From Streptomyces sp. NBC_00223 (GTDB lineage: Bacteria; Actinomycetota; Actinomycetes; Streptomycetales; Streptomycetaceae): a stretch of 64,000 nt of DNA. Below, piece by piece: positions 41,860-50,092 of the stretch. Both the position numbers and the translations under genes were made by a program. The stretch lies in the NCBI RefSeq assembly GCF_036199905.1, contig NZ_CP108109.1:5765501-5829500 (forward strand). The letters are read 5' to 3'. The notes beneath the pieces are model-generated. The model ran no database searches and was not told the origin of the DNA. It was given only the letters and a program-made list of their open reading frames with translations. Position 1 is the first letter of the stretch; the number at the start of each line of letters is the position of its first letter.

Positions 41860-42963
41860 CTACTTCTCCAGGCAGAACTCGTTGATCGGGTAGCCGACGT
41901 GCCGGTCCTCGGTCGGCAGGTAGCCGAGGACGATGTCGCCCGGCTTCAGCTCCGTGCTGTTGAGCACCGTGCCGCCGGGGCCGAGCACCCGGACGTGCCA
42001 GTCGTCCTGAAGGATCAGGTTGGCGGTACGTCCGTCGGGCGCCACCGCGTCGATCGACAGCAGCGGACGCGTCTCGATCTTGACCCGGCCGACGGTCACC
42101 AGCCGGGTGTTGCCGTGGATGTCGACCGCGGTGACCTTGGAGCCGGCCTTCAACTCGCTGAGGTAGTTGGTGCGTTCGTTGGCACCGATGGTGTACGAGT
42201 GGATCGCGCCCGCGTTGACCCGGAACGGCCGCGTCGGCATGTACGGCAGCGGGTGGGTCTCGCTGACGCACAGGATCAGGCCCTTGGAGTGCGAGCCGAC
42301 CAGGATGCCCTCGTCCTTGCCGAAGTGTGTGGCGGTGTCCACGCAGGCCCGCTCGCCCATGCCGACGTGCGCGGTCCCGGTCACCGTCAGCTCGGTGAGC
42401 TGGAGGTTGGGCACACCGGCCTCGGCCGACAGCTTGAGCGCGGTGGCGTCACCGACCCGGGCCGGCGCCATCAGCACGCCGTCGGAGCCGAGTTCGAGCA
42501 CACCGAAGATGATCTCGGCCTCCTCGACGTCCTGCGCGATGGTGATCAGCGAGCCCTTGGCACGGGCGGCCGCCGCGATCACGATCTCCAGCGGGATCTT
42601 CGTGGGGTCGCGGAAGAGCAGCAGGCTCCACTTCTCGGTGCGCCCCGACTGGCACGCGTCCTCCAGCGTCGCCGCGTCGATGATCTCGACGAACCGGCCG
42701 AACTCGATCTGCGGGTGCAGCAGGGCCAGTTCGGCGGGCTCGCCGTGCTTGGCCGGGTCCACGATGACGACATCGGCCGCGCCGAAGTCCTCGGGCAGCG
42801 CTTTGCCCTGAGGGAAGAGGACCTTCTTGACAGTCGGCGGGAGGCCCGCCAGGTCCGCGATGTCATCGGCGAGGATGCCGTCCACCCTGGCGTGGATGGC
42901 CTCTTCGACGATGGCCTGCTTGGCGGAGCCCGTAGTCCGGATGTCCAGCCAGCTGAGCTTCAT
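41860..42963 (-). CDS. griH: 3-dehydroquinate synthase II-like enzyme, GriH type
   Basis: A 367-residue protein of the archaeal-type dehydroquinate synthase II family, which is absent from primary metabolism in bacteria that have AroB. SLITIAQDVEEAEIIFGVLE and GVLMAPARVGD, HVGMGERACVDT and LVGSHSKGLILCVSETHPLP are conserved blocks. In grixazone synthesis GriH converts the C7 amino-sugar-like product of GriI to 3-amino-4-hydroxybenzoate. GAGGAG precedes the ATG. griI lies 195 bases upstream on the same strand, with a tandem repeat between. The presence of griI and aspartokinase beside it makes the assignment firm. Confidence 0.9.
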   Translation of the reverse strand: MKLSWLDIRTTGSAKQAIVEEAIHARVDGILADDIADLAGLPPTVKKVLFPQGKALPEDFGAADVVIVDPAKHGEPAELALLHPQIEFGRFVEIIDAATLEDACQSGRTEKWSLLLFRDPTKIPLEIVIAAAARAKGSLITIAQDVEEAEIIFGVLELGSDGVLMAPARVGDATALKLSAEAGVPNLQLTELTVTGTAHVGMGERACVDTATHFGKDEGILVGSHSKGLILCVSETHPLPYMPTRPFRVNAGAIHSYTIGANERTNYLSELKAGSKVTAVDIHGNTRLVTVGRVKIETRPLLSIDAVAPDGRTANLILQDDWHVRVLGPGGTVLNSTELKPGDIVLGYLPTEDRHVGYPINEFCLEK

Positions 42964-43090
42964 GAGATGAACTCCTCATCGCTTAGGGATGGTTCAGGTG
43001 AAAGGGGAAAGCCTGCAGACGCGGTGGTGGAACGGTCGGACGGTCGAAGGGATCGGGTGGCCGGTCGTACGGTCCGGGACCAGGGCGTAC

Positions 43091-43146
43091 GGTCCGGCGG
43101 CCGTGACGCGAGCCGGGTAGGGTCCGGCGGCCGTGACGTGAGCCGG
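43091..43146. repeat. 30-bp period tandem repeat between griI and griH
   Basis: Two 26-base units (43091-43116 and 43121-43146) differ at one base and share GGTCCGGCGGCCGTGACG. Further CGTACGGTC copies flank them. It falls within what should be an operon. Confidence 0.7.
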
Positions 43147-43158
43147 TCGTACGGTCGG

Positions 43159-43956
43159 TCAGGCCGCGGCGCGGCCCGGTGCCTGGTAGCCGTGCACGAT
43201 CTCGGCGACCTTGGCGGCCAGCACACCCGGGTCGGGCGACTGGAAGACATTGCGGCCCATGGCGACCCCCGCGGCCCCACCGCGCAGCGCGTCCTCCACG
43301 TAGGCGAGCACCTGGCCCTCGTCCTCGTTGCGCGGACCGCCGACGACCACCACCGGCACCGGCGCCTCGCGCGTGATGTCGGCCATCTCCGCCACCGAAC
43401 CGGCGTAGGGCGTCTTCACCAGGTCCGCGCCGAGGTCGGCGGCGAGGGTGACCGCGTGGGCGATCAGGCCCGGGTCGTTGGGGCGGGTGATCTTCGGGCC
43501 GCGCGGGTAGACCATCGCCATCAGCGGGACGTTCCACCGGTCGCAGGCGTCCGAGACCGCGGCCATGTCGGCGATCTGCCGGCGCTCCTCGTCGGAGCCG
43601 AGGTTGACGTGCACGCTGACCGCGTCGGCGCCCAGCCGCAGGCTCTCCTCGACGCTGGCGACCAGGTACTTGGCGTTGGGGTCGGGGGCGTGCACCGTGC
43701 TGGCGCTCAGATGCACGATGAGCGAGATCCGGGTGAACCAGTCGGGGTCGACATAGCGCAGGCTGCCCTTGTGGAGCACCACCGCGTCGACCGAGTTGGC
43801 CGCCAGCCGGCCGATCAGCGGGTCGACCGCGCGGCCGCCGGTGACCGGGCCGTCGGTGATCGAGTGGTCGAGCGGCACGATGAACAGCCGCTGCTGCGCG
43901 TGCCGGTAGAGGCGTTGCAGTCGTAACCGCCGGGCGAATGAGCTGTTGTACACCAT
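43159..43956 (-). CDS. griI: 2-Amino-3,7-dideoxy-heptulosonate synthase-like aldolase, GriI type
   Basis: A 265-residue class I aldolase. Asp30 (FIVPLDHSI), Tyr150 (MAMVYPRG) and Lys181 (ADLVKTPYAG) match the catalytic set of archaeal ADH synthase and LacD/DeoC-like aldolases. In the grixazone pathway GriI joins dihydroxyacetone phosphate with aspartate semialdehyde to give the C7 precursor used by GriH. The cluster-borne aspartokinase directly upstream would feed aspartate semialdehyde. The ATG at 43956 follows AAAAGGG. Confidence 0.92.
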   Translation of the reverse strand: MVYNSSFARRLRLQRLYRHAQQRLFIVPLDHSITDGPVTGGRAVDPLIGRLAANSVDAVVLHKGSLRYVDPDWFTRISLIVHLSASTVHAPDPNAKYLVASVEESLRLGADAVSVHVNLGSDEERRQIADMAAVSDACDRWNVPLMAMVYPRGPKITRPNDPGLIAHAVTLAADLGADLVKTPYAGSVAEMADITREAPVPVVVVGGPRNEDEGQVLAYVEDALRGGAAGVAMGRNVFQSPDPGVLAAKVAEIVHGYQAPGRAAA

Positions 43957-43996
43957 GGGAAGCCCTTTTCTCCGATGCGATTCGATCCGGTCCGGA

Positions 43997-45271
43997 TCAG
44001 AACTGGCGCGCCGGTTCCCGGGAGCCGGTCGGCGCGTCGAGGCCGAACTCGCTGTGCAGGACGCCGACTCCGCGCAGCACCTCGGTCTCGGGCACGGTCA
44101 CCGAGATCCGCAGTTGGGAGGCCGAGACCGCGCTGGTGGCGATGGCGGCGCCGCTGAGCGCCGAGAGCATACGGGCGGCGTACTCGGGACGGCTGAGCAG
44201 GCCGGTGCCGACCACGGAGAGCATCCCGACCTCCTCGTTCACCTCGGCCCAGCCGCCCCACTTGGCGGCCATCTCCCGCATCGAGCGCCGGACGGCCGGG
44301 ACGTCGGGCCGGCGTACGGTCATGCCCACCGAGAAGCCGCCCTCGTCGCCCTCCGAGAGGTTGGCCATGTCGACGGATATCGACGTCCGGGCCAGGAAGC
44401 GGAACACATCGGCGACCGAGTCGCGGTCGATGCGCTCCACGCGCATGGCCACTCTGGCCACGTCCGCGTCGTGCACCACCGCACTGACCGCGGTGCTTCC
44501 TTCAAGCATGTCTCCTCCGACCTCTCCGCGGATGACCGTCCCAGGCCCGTCCGCCGACGAATGCTTGACATGAATGTCGACACCGCAGAGCGCGGCGAGT
44601 TCGACCGCCCGGGAGTGCATGACCCGGGCTCCCGCGAAGGACATCTCCGTCATGACCGCGAGATCGATCTCGGGCATCCGCCGGGCCCTGGGCACGACCC
44701 GGGGGTCCGCGGTGTACACGCCGTCGACGTCGGTGTAGATCTCGCAGCGGGTGGCGCCCAGTTCGGCGGCGACGGCCACCGCGGTGGTGTCGGAGCCGCC
44801 GCGGCCGAGGGTGACGATGTCGCCGTCCTCGTTCGTCCCCTGGAACCCGGCGACCACGACGACCTTGCCGTCGTCGAGCAGCCGCAGCATCAGCTCGGTG
44901 TCGACGGCGGCGATGACGCCGGCGCCGTGCCGGCCGCCGGCCAGGATTCCGCTCTTCGCGCCGTTCAGCGCGGCCGCCGGGACGCCGGCGGTCTGCAGCG
45001 CCATGGCGAGCAGCGCGGAGGAGGCGGTCTCACCGGTGGCCAGCAGCTGATCGAGTTCGCGGCTCTCGGGGGAGGCACTGAACTCCCGAGCCAATGAGAG
45101 AAGTTCGTCGGTCGTGTCGCCTCTGGCGGAGACGACCACGATGACCCGCCGTCCCGCCCGGTGCTGGGCGGCGACCCGCTCCGCCACCGCACGCATCTGA
45201 GCCAGGGAAGCCACCGAGCTCCCGCCGTACTTCTGCACGAGCACTTCGCGCTGGAAGATCTCATTCGGCAT
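43997..45271 (-). CDS. Aspartokinase of the aminohydroxybenzoate pathway
   Basis: A 424-residue aspartate kinase. KYGGSSV (14-20) is the diagnostic N-terminal motif, FQGTNEDGDIVTLGRGGSDTT the ATP/substrate site and the C-terminal 150 residues are two ACT domains. It phosphorylates aspartate as the first step toward aspartate semialdehyde. Placement 40 bases before griI shows a dedicated supply gene. Such cluster copies often escape feedback inhibition, which cannot be judged here. The ATG at 45271 is chosen by family length; a GTG at 45292 is possible. Confidence 0.93.
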   Translation of the reverse strand: MPNEIFQREVLVQKYGGSSVASLAQMRAVAERVAAQHRAGRRVIVVVSARGDTTDELLSLAREFSASPESRELDQLLATGETASSALLAMALQTAGVPAAALNGAKSGILAGGRHGAGVIAAVDTELMLRLLDDGKVVVVAGFQGTNEDGDIVTLGRGGSDTTAVAVAAELGATRCEIYTDVDGVYTADPRVVPRARRMPEIDLAVMTEMSFAGARVMHSRAVELAALCGVDIHVKHSSADGPGTVIRGEVGGDMLEGSTAVSAVVHDADVARVAMRVERIDRDSVADVFRFLARTSISVDMANLSEGDEGGFSVGMTVRRPDVPAVRRSMREMAAKWGGWAEVNEEVGMLSVVGTGLLSRPEYAARMLSALSGAAIATSAVSASQLRISVTVPETEVLRGVGVLHSEFGLDAPTGSREPARQF

Positions 45272-45315
45272 GTTTGAAGCGTGTGCGAACACGCTATCGG
45301 ACGCGTTTCAGTTGG

Positions 45316-45349
45316 ATATTACGGTAAAGTACACGCAAAGCCACACGCA
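45316..45349 (-). promoter_or_regulatory. Candidate SARP box and -10 of the aspartokinase-griI-griH operon
   Basis: On the minus strand TGCGTGT occurs at 45343-45349 and 45331-45337 (12 bases apart), followed nine bases later by TAATAT (45316-45321). SARP activators bind heptamer direct repeats at about 11-base spacing ending 8 bases before the -10, so the fit is close though not exact. The regulator would be the SARP at 47449 (inference). Confidence 0.5.
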
Positions 45350-45353
45350 AACG

Positions 45354-45389
45354 GAACAACCCCCGCCAGGTGTTTGGCGGGGGCTGTTT
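45354..45389 (-). terminator. Terminator of the LuxR regulator gene
   Basis: CCCCCGCCA (45360-45368) pairs perfectly with 45375-45383, with further outer A-T pairs and a T-rich tail in the minus direction. It lies between the LuxR stop and the aspartokinase promoter. Confidence 0.75.
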
Positions 45390-45437
45390 TCCTGCGGTGC
45401 TTTTTCGGCCGTTCTCCCGAGGTGGATGTGGCCTGAA

Positions 45438-46568
45438 TCAACTGTCCTGGACGCGTGTGATCTTTTCGTCGGCGAGGGGCGCGTAGAAGTGGGTGAATAT
45501 GCGTCCCACAAGTTCACCGCGGCTGGACACACCGACCTTCTCGAAGATGGCCTTGATGTGGTCCCTGACCGTGTGCGGCGACAGGAAGAGCTGCTTGGCG
45601 ATTTCCGCCGTGGACAGTCCGCGGGCGATGTACTGGGTGACCTGCACCTCGCGCTCGGACAACTCATAGGCGTCCATCACCAGCGGCACGATCTCCGAGG
45701 TCTTCGCGGGCTCGATCACCACCGCGGCGGCGCCCAGCATGCCGCTCGCGTCGCGCAGGCAGGACGCGTGGCACACCAGCCACCGGCCGGCCCGGGTGCG
45801 GGCGCGGACCCTGGCCGTACCGCGGCCGCGGTCCTGGGCGACGGCCCTGGCCTGGGCGGCGGTGCTGTGGATCCAGGCCGGCACCCGGACCCCGAGCGCG
45901 GTCACCACGCCCGGGCCCGTGGGCAGTTCGTCGAGGAAGCTGCGGGCGTCGTCGTTGACCGAAAGCAGACGGTCCTGGGCGTCGAAGAGCAGGAGCCCCG
46001 GGCCGTGTTCGGCGTCCGGCAGCGGCTCGGACCGCGGTTCGTCGAAAGACCGCAGTCGTCGGGCGAGCGGAATGGTCACTGATTCAACGATTTTGTTCTC
46101 TCGCTGATCGAAAGCCGCGCGGCCGCGGGCCCGGAAAAGGCTGATGTGCCCGCGCGGCCGGCCGGCGACGCGCATTACCGCGCGCATCTCGTCGCCGAAT
46201 CCACGCGGGCGCATGAAGTCGTGGTACAGCGTGCTGCGGGCGGGGGAGTCGTCGGTCGCCTGCCGCAGGCTCACCACCGGGACAGGAGCCCGGGCCAGGT
46301 CGCGGAAGAGGTTGACGTTCTCGGTGAAGAGCTCGCAGCCCCAGTAGACCGCGCAGCCCTCGTCGTCCAGGTTCTCGGTCCTGATCGGCGAGGTCATCAG
46401 CCCGGTGACCGGGTCGGTCGCCCGCCACACCGCCGCGTCGTACGGCACGAGCCGGCGCAGCTGCGCGGAGGCCTCGGCGAACATCGTCAAAGCGTCGGGC
46501 GCGTGTCCCGCCCGGGCCAGGAGCTCTTCCCGGCTCTGGGTGATCTGAACGGCGGTCGGCTTCGTCAC
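45438..46568 (-). CDS. LuxR-family regulator with sensory N-terminus
   Basis: A 376-residue protein. The C-terminal 65 residues are a LuxR helix-turn-helix: LSEREVQVTQYIARGLSTAE followed by IAKQLFLSPHTVRDHIKAIF. The N-terminal 290 residues look like a GAF/PAS-type sensor (FEASAQLRRLVPYDAAVW-like start, LLLFDAQDRLLSVNDDARSF), without a P-loop. The GTG at 46568 follows CCGGAGGA. It is divergent from the NADP-binding gene and SARP operon and could regulate the cluster. Its ligand is unknown. Confidence 0.86.
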   Translation of the reverse strand: MTKPTAVQITQSREELLARAGHAPDALTMFAEASAQLRRLVPYDAAVWRATDPVTGLMTSPIRTENLDDEGCAVYWGCELFTENVNLFRDLARAPVPVVSLRQATDDSPARSTLYHDFMRPRGFGDEMRAVMRVAGRPRGHISLFRARGRAAFDQRENKIVESVTIPLARRLRSFDEPRSEPLPDAEHGPGLLLFDAQDRLLSVNDDARSFLDELPTGPGVVTALGVRVPAWIHSTAAQARAVAQDRGRGTARVRARTRAGRWLVCHASCLRDASGMLGAAAVVIEPAKTSEIVPLVMDAYELSEREVQVTQYIARGLSTAEIAKQLFLSPHTVRDHIKAIFEKVGVSSRGELVGRIFTHFYAPLADEKITRVQDS

Positions 46569-46754
46569 CTTGTCATCCTCCGGGACATCACCCGGCCGAC
46601 ACATCCCTCAATTGGGGGGAGAGACGGCTTCCGGACAATCGGACGCGGGCCGGACCTCGCACAGCTTCCAACCCCCTGAACGCGGGATTGATTCCCCTGT
46701 CCGCACCGGCAACACTCCCGGCGGCGGACGGCAGCAGGAATTGAGGAGAACCGC

Positions 46755-47405
46755 ATGAGGTGCAGTGTCATCGGGGCGGGTGCGATGGGCCGGGCGGTCG
46801 CCCGGCGGCTGGCGCTGGCCGGCGAGACCGTCCTGCTGACCGACCGGGACACCGCCAAGGCATGGCGGGCCGCGGCCGAGGTCAGCGCCGAGGCGGCACC
46901 CGGAATCGTCCTGCCCGCCGACCTGTCCGCCGCCTTGGACGCCAACGTGGACATGACGGTGCTGGCGCTCGCCCACCGCGACTGCCTGGCGCTCGCCCTG
47001 TCCGCCGACCGGCCGCTCGCCGGAAAGGTGGTCGTGGACGTGGCGAATTCGCTGGAAGATCAAGAATTCGGAATATCGCCTTCCGGGGGAGTGAGCGCGG
47101 CCGAACGACTGGCCGCGGCGGCTCCGGAGTCCATCGTGGTCAAGGCATTCAACACCGCCTTCGCTCCCGTTCTGTACGCCGGGGAGTTGGACGGTATACC
47201 TGTCGATGTTTTCGTGGCGTCGGATGACGATGACGCGAAGCTGGCCGTAATCGAGTTGGTGAACCGCTCGGGCCTGAGAGGATTCGACATGGGACGGCTT
47301 CGCAATGCACGGGGGTTGGAGAGTCTGGCGGCTCTGTCACATGAGCTGCGGGACCGGCTTGGGCTGACTGTTCAAGCCGGTTTTACCTTCCTGCCTCGCT
47401 GGTGA
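46755..47405 (+). CDS. NADP-binding oxidoreductase (F420-dependent reductase-like)
   Basis: A 216-residue Rossmann protein. CSVIGAGAMGRAVARRLALAG (residues 3-23) is the dinucleotide loop, VVVDVANSLEDQEFG and VVKAFNTAFAPVL match the NADPH-dependent F420 reductase/pyrroline-carboxylate-reductase-like group. GAGGAG precedes the ATG. It lies 43 bases before the SARP gene and probably shares its transcript. Its role in the cluster is unclear. A related fold occurs at 59029. Confidence 0.82.
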   Translation: MRCSVIGAGAMGRAVARRLALAGETVLLTDRDTAKAWRAAAEVSAEAAPGIVLPADLSAALDANVDMTVLALAHRDCLALALSADRPLAGKVVVDVANSLEDQEFGISPSGGVSAAERLAAAAPESIVVKAFNTAFAPVLYAGELDGIPVDVFVASDDDDAKLAVIELVNRSGLRGFDMGRLRNARGLESLAALSHELRDRLGLTVQAGFTFLPRW

Positions 47406-47448
47406 AAAAGCATCACAAGCGGACACCACCCTAGAGGGGGAAGCGCAC

Positions 47449-48420
47449 ATGACGGACAGATACCGGTATCGCGTCCTCGGACCACTGACGGTGACGGGCT
47501 CGGACAGAACCGTACGCTTGGGCAGTCCACGGCAGCAGGCCCTGCTCACCGCGCTGCTGCTGGAGGCCGATCACGTGGTCCCGCTGGAGCGGCTGGTCGA
47601 CGTGATATGGAACGAGGCGCCACCAGCGTCCGCGAAGAGCCAAGTGCGCATCTGCGTCTCGGGCTTGCGCAGGCTCTTCGCGGACCACGGGATCACCGGC
47701 AGGATCGAGACGCACCCGGCCGGCTATCTGCTGAAGGTGGCCCCGGGGGAACTGGACCTGGCGGCGTTCGAGGAGTACAGCATCCTGGGCCGCGCGGCGG
47801 CCGAGGCCGGGTCGACCGTCGAGGCGGTGACCCTCTACCGGTCGGCGCTCGGGGTCTGGCTCGGTCCGATAGGAGCGGGGCTGGACAGCAAGATCCTGGA
47901 GTCGGTCTCCGCGAAGTTCCAGGAGACCCGGCTGACGGTGCTCGAGGACTGTTTCGACCTGGAGCTGAAGCTGGGCCGGGAGCGGCAGATCGTCGGCGAA
48001 CTGGCCGCGCAGGTCACCGAGCACCCGTTCAGGGAACGGCTGGCCGCGCAGTTCATGCTGGCGCTCTTCAGGTCGGGGCGGAAGGTCGAGGCCCTGGAGT
48101 TCTTCCGCAAGTTACGGGCGCGGCTGGACGACGAACTGGGGATAAGACCGGCAGCCGCGCTGCGCGACCTGGAGTACGCGATACTGACCAGCGACTCCGG
48201 ACGGGTCGAGATCCCGTCGAACGGCCGGAACACCGCCGACGACCTCCGGTTCACCATCAACTTCCCCCGGCTGCTGCCGGAACAGGCGACGGACGCGCTG
48301 CGCACGGAGGACCGGCTCGCGAAGCTGGAGCAGGAGAACGCCGAGCTGAAGGCCGAACACCTCGTCTTCAAGCGGGTGATGTCCTTCTGGATGACCACGT
48401 GGGAGGGGGAGACCTCCTGA
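47449..48420 (+). CDS. griR: SARP-family pathway activator, GriR-like
   Basis: A 323-residue SARP: an OmpR-like winged helix at residues 1-95 (LGPLTVTGSDRTVRLGSPRQ, then LLLEADHVVPLERLVDVIWN) and a BTAD bacterial activation domain (LDLAAFEEY to ELGIRPAAALRDLEYAI). The C-terminal 50 residues include a coiled-coil-like KLEQENAELKAEH. No ATPase domain is present. Codon 222 is TTA (48112-48114), so it should be translated only when the bldA tRNA is active. Grixazone synthesis in S. griseus needs a SARP, GriR, and the symbol is given by position and family only. Confidence 0.85.
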   Translation: MTDRYRYRVLGPLTVTGSDRTVRLGSPRQQALLTALLLEADHVVPLERLVDVIWNEAPPASAKSQVRICVSGLRRLFADHGITGRIETHPAGYLLKVAPGELDLAAFEEYSILGRAAAEAGSTVEAVTLYRSALGVWLGPIGAGLDSKILESVSAKFQETRLTVLEDCFDLELKLGRERQIVGELAAQVTEHPFRERLAAQFMLALFRSGRKVEALEFFRKLRARLDDELGIRPAAALRDLEYAILTSDSGRVEIPSNGRNTADDLRFTINFPRLLPEQATDALRTEDRLAKLEQENAELKAEHLVFKRVMSFWMTTWEGETS

Positions 48421-48532
48421 CGGGGGCGAGATCCCCCAGCGGGCGTCGGAGCCCTCAGTAGCACCGCATACCACCCTGAATCGCCCTGTATCACCCCGTA
48501 CCCCCGGCCGGTTACCCCGGCCCTTCGGCACA

Positions 48533-48576
48533 CCGCGGGCCCGTACCCCCCCAGAACAGGGGATACGGGCCCGCGG
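48533..48576 (+). terminator. Terminator after the SARP gene
   Basis: Perfect 13-base arms CCGCGGGCCCGTA (48533-48545) and complement (48564-48576) with inner CCCC/GGGG pairing. Confidence 0.78.
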
Positions 48577-48602
48577 CACTTCCCTCATTCAAGGGATGGG
48601 AC

Positions 48603-48639
48603 GTGTCCACCGCGAGGCCAACACTGGCGCTGTGGACAC
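48603..48639. promoter_or_regulatory. Inverted repeat before the FAD oxidoreductase gene
   Basis: GTGTCCAC (48603-48610) and GTGGACAC (48632-48639) are perfect inverse copies 21 bases apart, ending 25 bases before the ATG. Possible operator or leader hairpin. The binder is unknown. Confidence 0.45.
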
Positions 48640-48664
48640 CGAACAGACCCTGAAGGAAGACGGA

Positions 48665-50092
48665 ATGCCCGAAGCCACGCACTCTCTGCAACGACCCCGG
48701 GGTGCGCCGAACCCTCCGCCCATACCCCCCGGAGCCGTGGCGGCGCTGGCGGCCGAGGTCGACGGCGACGTTCTGCTCCCCTGGGACGAGGACTACGCCG
48801 CCGAGCGCGCGGGCTTCAACCGCGTCGCCCAGCACCAGCCGGCCCTCATCGTCGCCGCGGCCGGCGCCGCCGACGTACGGGCCGCGGTCACCTTCGCCGC
48901 CGACTACGGTCTGCCCGTCGCCGTCCAGGCCACCGGCCACGGCATCGCCGCACCCACCCTGGGCGGAGTCCTGATCAGCACCCGGCGGATGGACCACGTC
49001 ACGGTCGACCCGGTCGCCCGTACCGCGCGGGTGGCGGCCGGCGCCCGCTGGGAGCAGGTCATCACCGCGGCCGCCGCCCACGGCCTCGCCCCGCTCAACG
49101 GCTCCTCCCCGCTGGTCGGCGTCGTCGGCTACACCCTGGGCGGCGGCATGGGCCTGCTGGCCAGGAAGTACGGCTACGCGGCCGACCATGTCACCCGGAT
49201 CGCCGTGGTCACCGCCGACGGCCGGCTGCTGTCGGTCACCGAGAAGCACCTGCCCGAGCTGTTCTGGGGACTGCTCGGCGGCAAGGGCAACTTCGGCGTC
49301 GTGACGGCCATGGAGTTCGAACTCGTCCCGGTCACCCGGCTCTACGGCGGCGGCCTGTACTACGACGGCGCCGACGCCGCCGAGGTGCTGCACGCCTGGC
49401 GCCGCTGGGCCGCGGACGTCCCCGAGGAACTGGTCACCTCCATCGCGCTGCTGCGTCTGCCCGACCTGCCCCAGGTCCCGGAGTTCCTGCGCGCGCGGCT
49501 GATGGTCCATGTCCGGGTCGCCCACCTCGGCAGCGCGGAGGAGGGCGAGGAGCTGCTGCGCCCGATGCGCGCGGCCGCGCCGGTCGTGCTGGACGAGGTC
49601 GGCGAGATGCCGTACACCTCCGTCGCCGACATCCACCGCGACCCGGTCGACCCGATGCCGTACAACGAACGCTGCATCACCCTGCGGGAGTTGGACGAGG
49701 CCGCGGTCGACCGGCTGCTCGCGGTCGCCGGGCCGGGCGCCGACGCGGATGACCTGATGGTCGAACTGCGGCTGCTGGGCGGCGCGTTGGGCAGGCCCTC
49801 GCCCGTACCGAACGCCGTCGGCAACCGTGACGCCGCCTTCACCCTGGCCACCCTCGCCCCCGGGCCCACCCGGGTGCTGGACGCGCTGGCCGAGTGGGGC
49901 ACCGGCGGCCGCTATCTGAACTTCCTCAGCGGCCCCGACACCGCCGACGAGGAGTGGGTCCGCGCCTGCTGGCCGCCGGAGACCCACGCCCGGCTCACCG
50001 CGCTCAAGCGCGCCTACGACCCGCAGAACCTGTTCCGGGCGAACCACAACATCCTGCCCACCCCCGATCGAGGAATCCGTCATGACCACTGA
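48665..50092 (+). CDS. FAD-binding oxidoreductase (berberine-bridge type)
   Basis: A 475-residue flavoprotein. VAVQATGHGIAAPTLGGVLI holds the FAD-linking His of the PCMH fold, SPLVGVVGYTLGGGMGLLAR is the second FAD block, and the C-terminal YDPQNLFRANHNI is the berberine-bridge tail. The Cys used for a second covalent link in bicovalent members is not at the GVVGYTLGGG site. It probably oxidises an intermediate or product. It overlaps the MFS gene by eleven bases. The ATG at 48665 follows GAAGGAAGA. Confidence 0.87.
   Translation: MPEATHSLQRPRGAPNPPPIPPGAVAALAAEVDGDVLLPWDEDYAAERAGFNRVAQHQPALIVAAAGAADVRAAVTFAADYGLPVAVQATGHGIAAPTLGGVLISTRRMDHVTVDPVARTARVAAGARWEQVITAAAAHGLAPLNGSSPLVGVVGYTLGGGMGLLARKYGYAADHVTRIAVVTADGRLLSVTEKHLPELFWGLLGGKGNFGVVTAMEFELVPVTRLYGGGLYYDGADAAEVLHAWRRWAADVPEELVTSIALLRLPDLPQVPEFLRARLMVHVRVAHLGSAEEGEELLRPMRAAAPVVLDEVGEMPYTSVADIHRDPVDPMPYNERCITLRELDEAAVDRLLAVAGPGADADDLMVELRLLGGALGRPSPVPNAVGNRDAAFTLATLAPGPTRVLDALAEWGTGGRYLNFLSGPDTADEEWVRACWPPETHARLTALKRAYDPQNLFRANHNILPTPDRGIRHDH

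Noticed and set aside
47449..48420. Receptor motif directly upstream of the SARP gene
   Set aside because: No AGAGAGNGTTC-like sequence was found at 46569-46754 or 47405-47449, so direct control by the 22734 receptor is not claimed.
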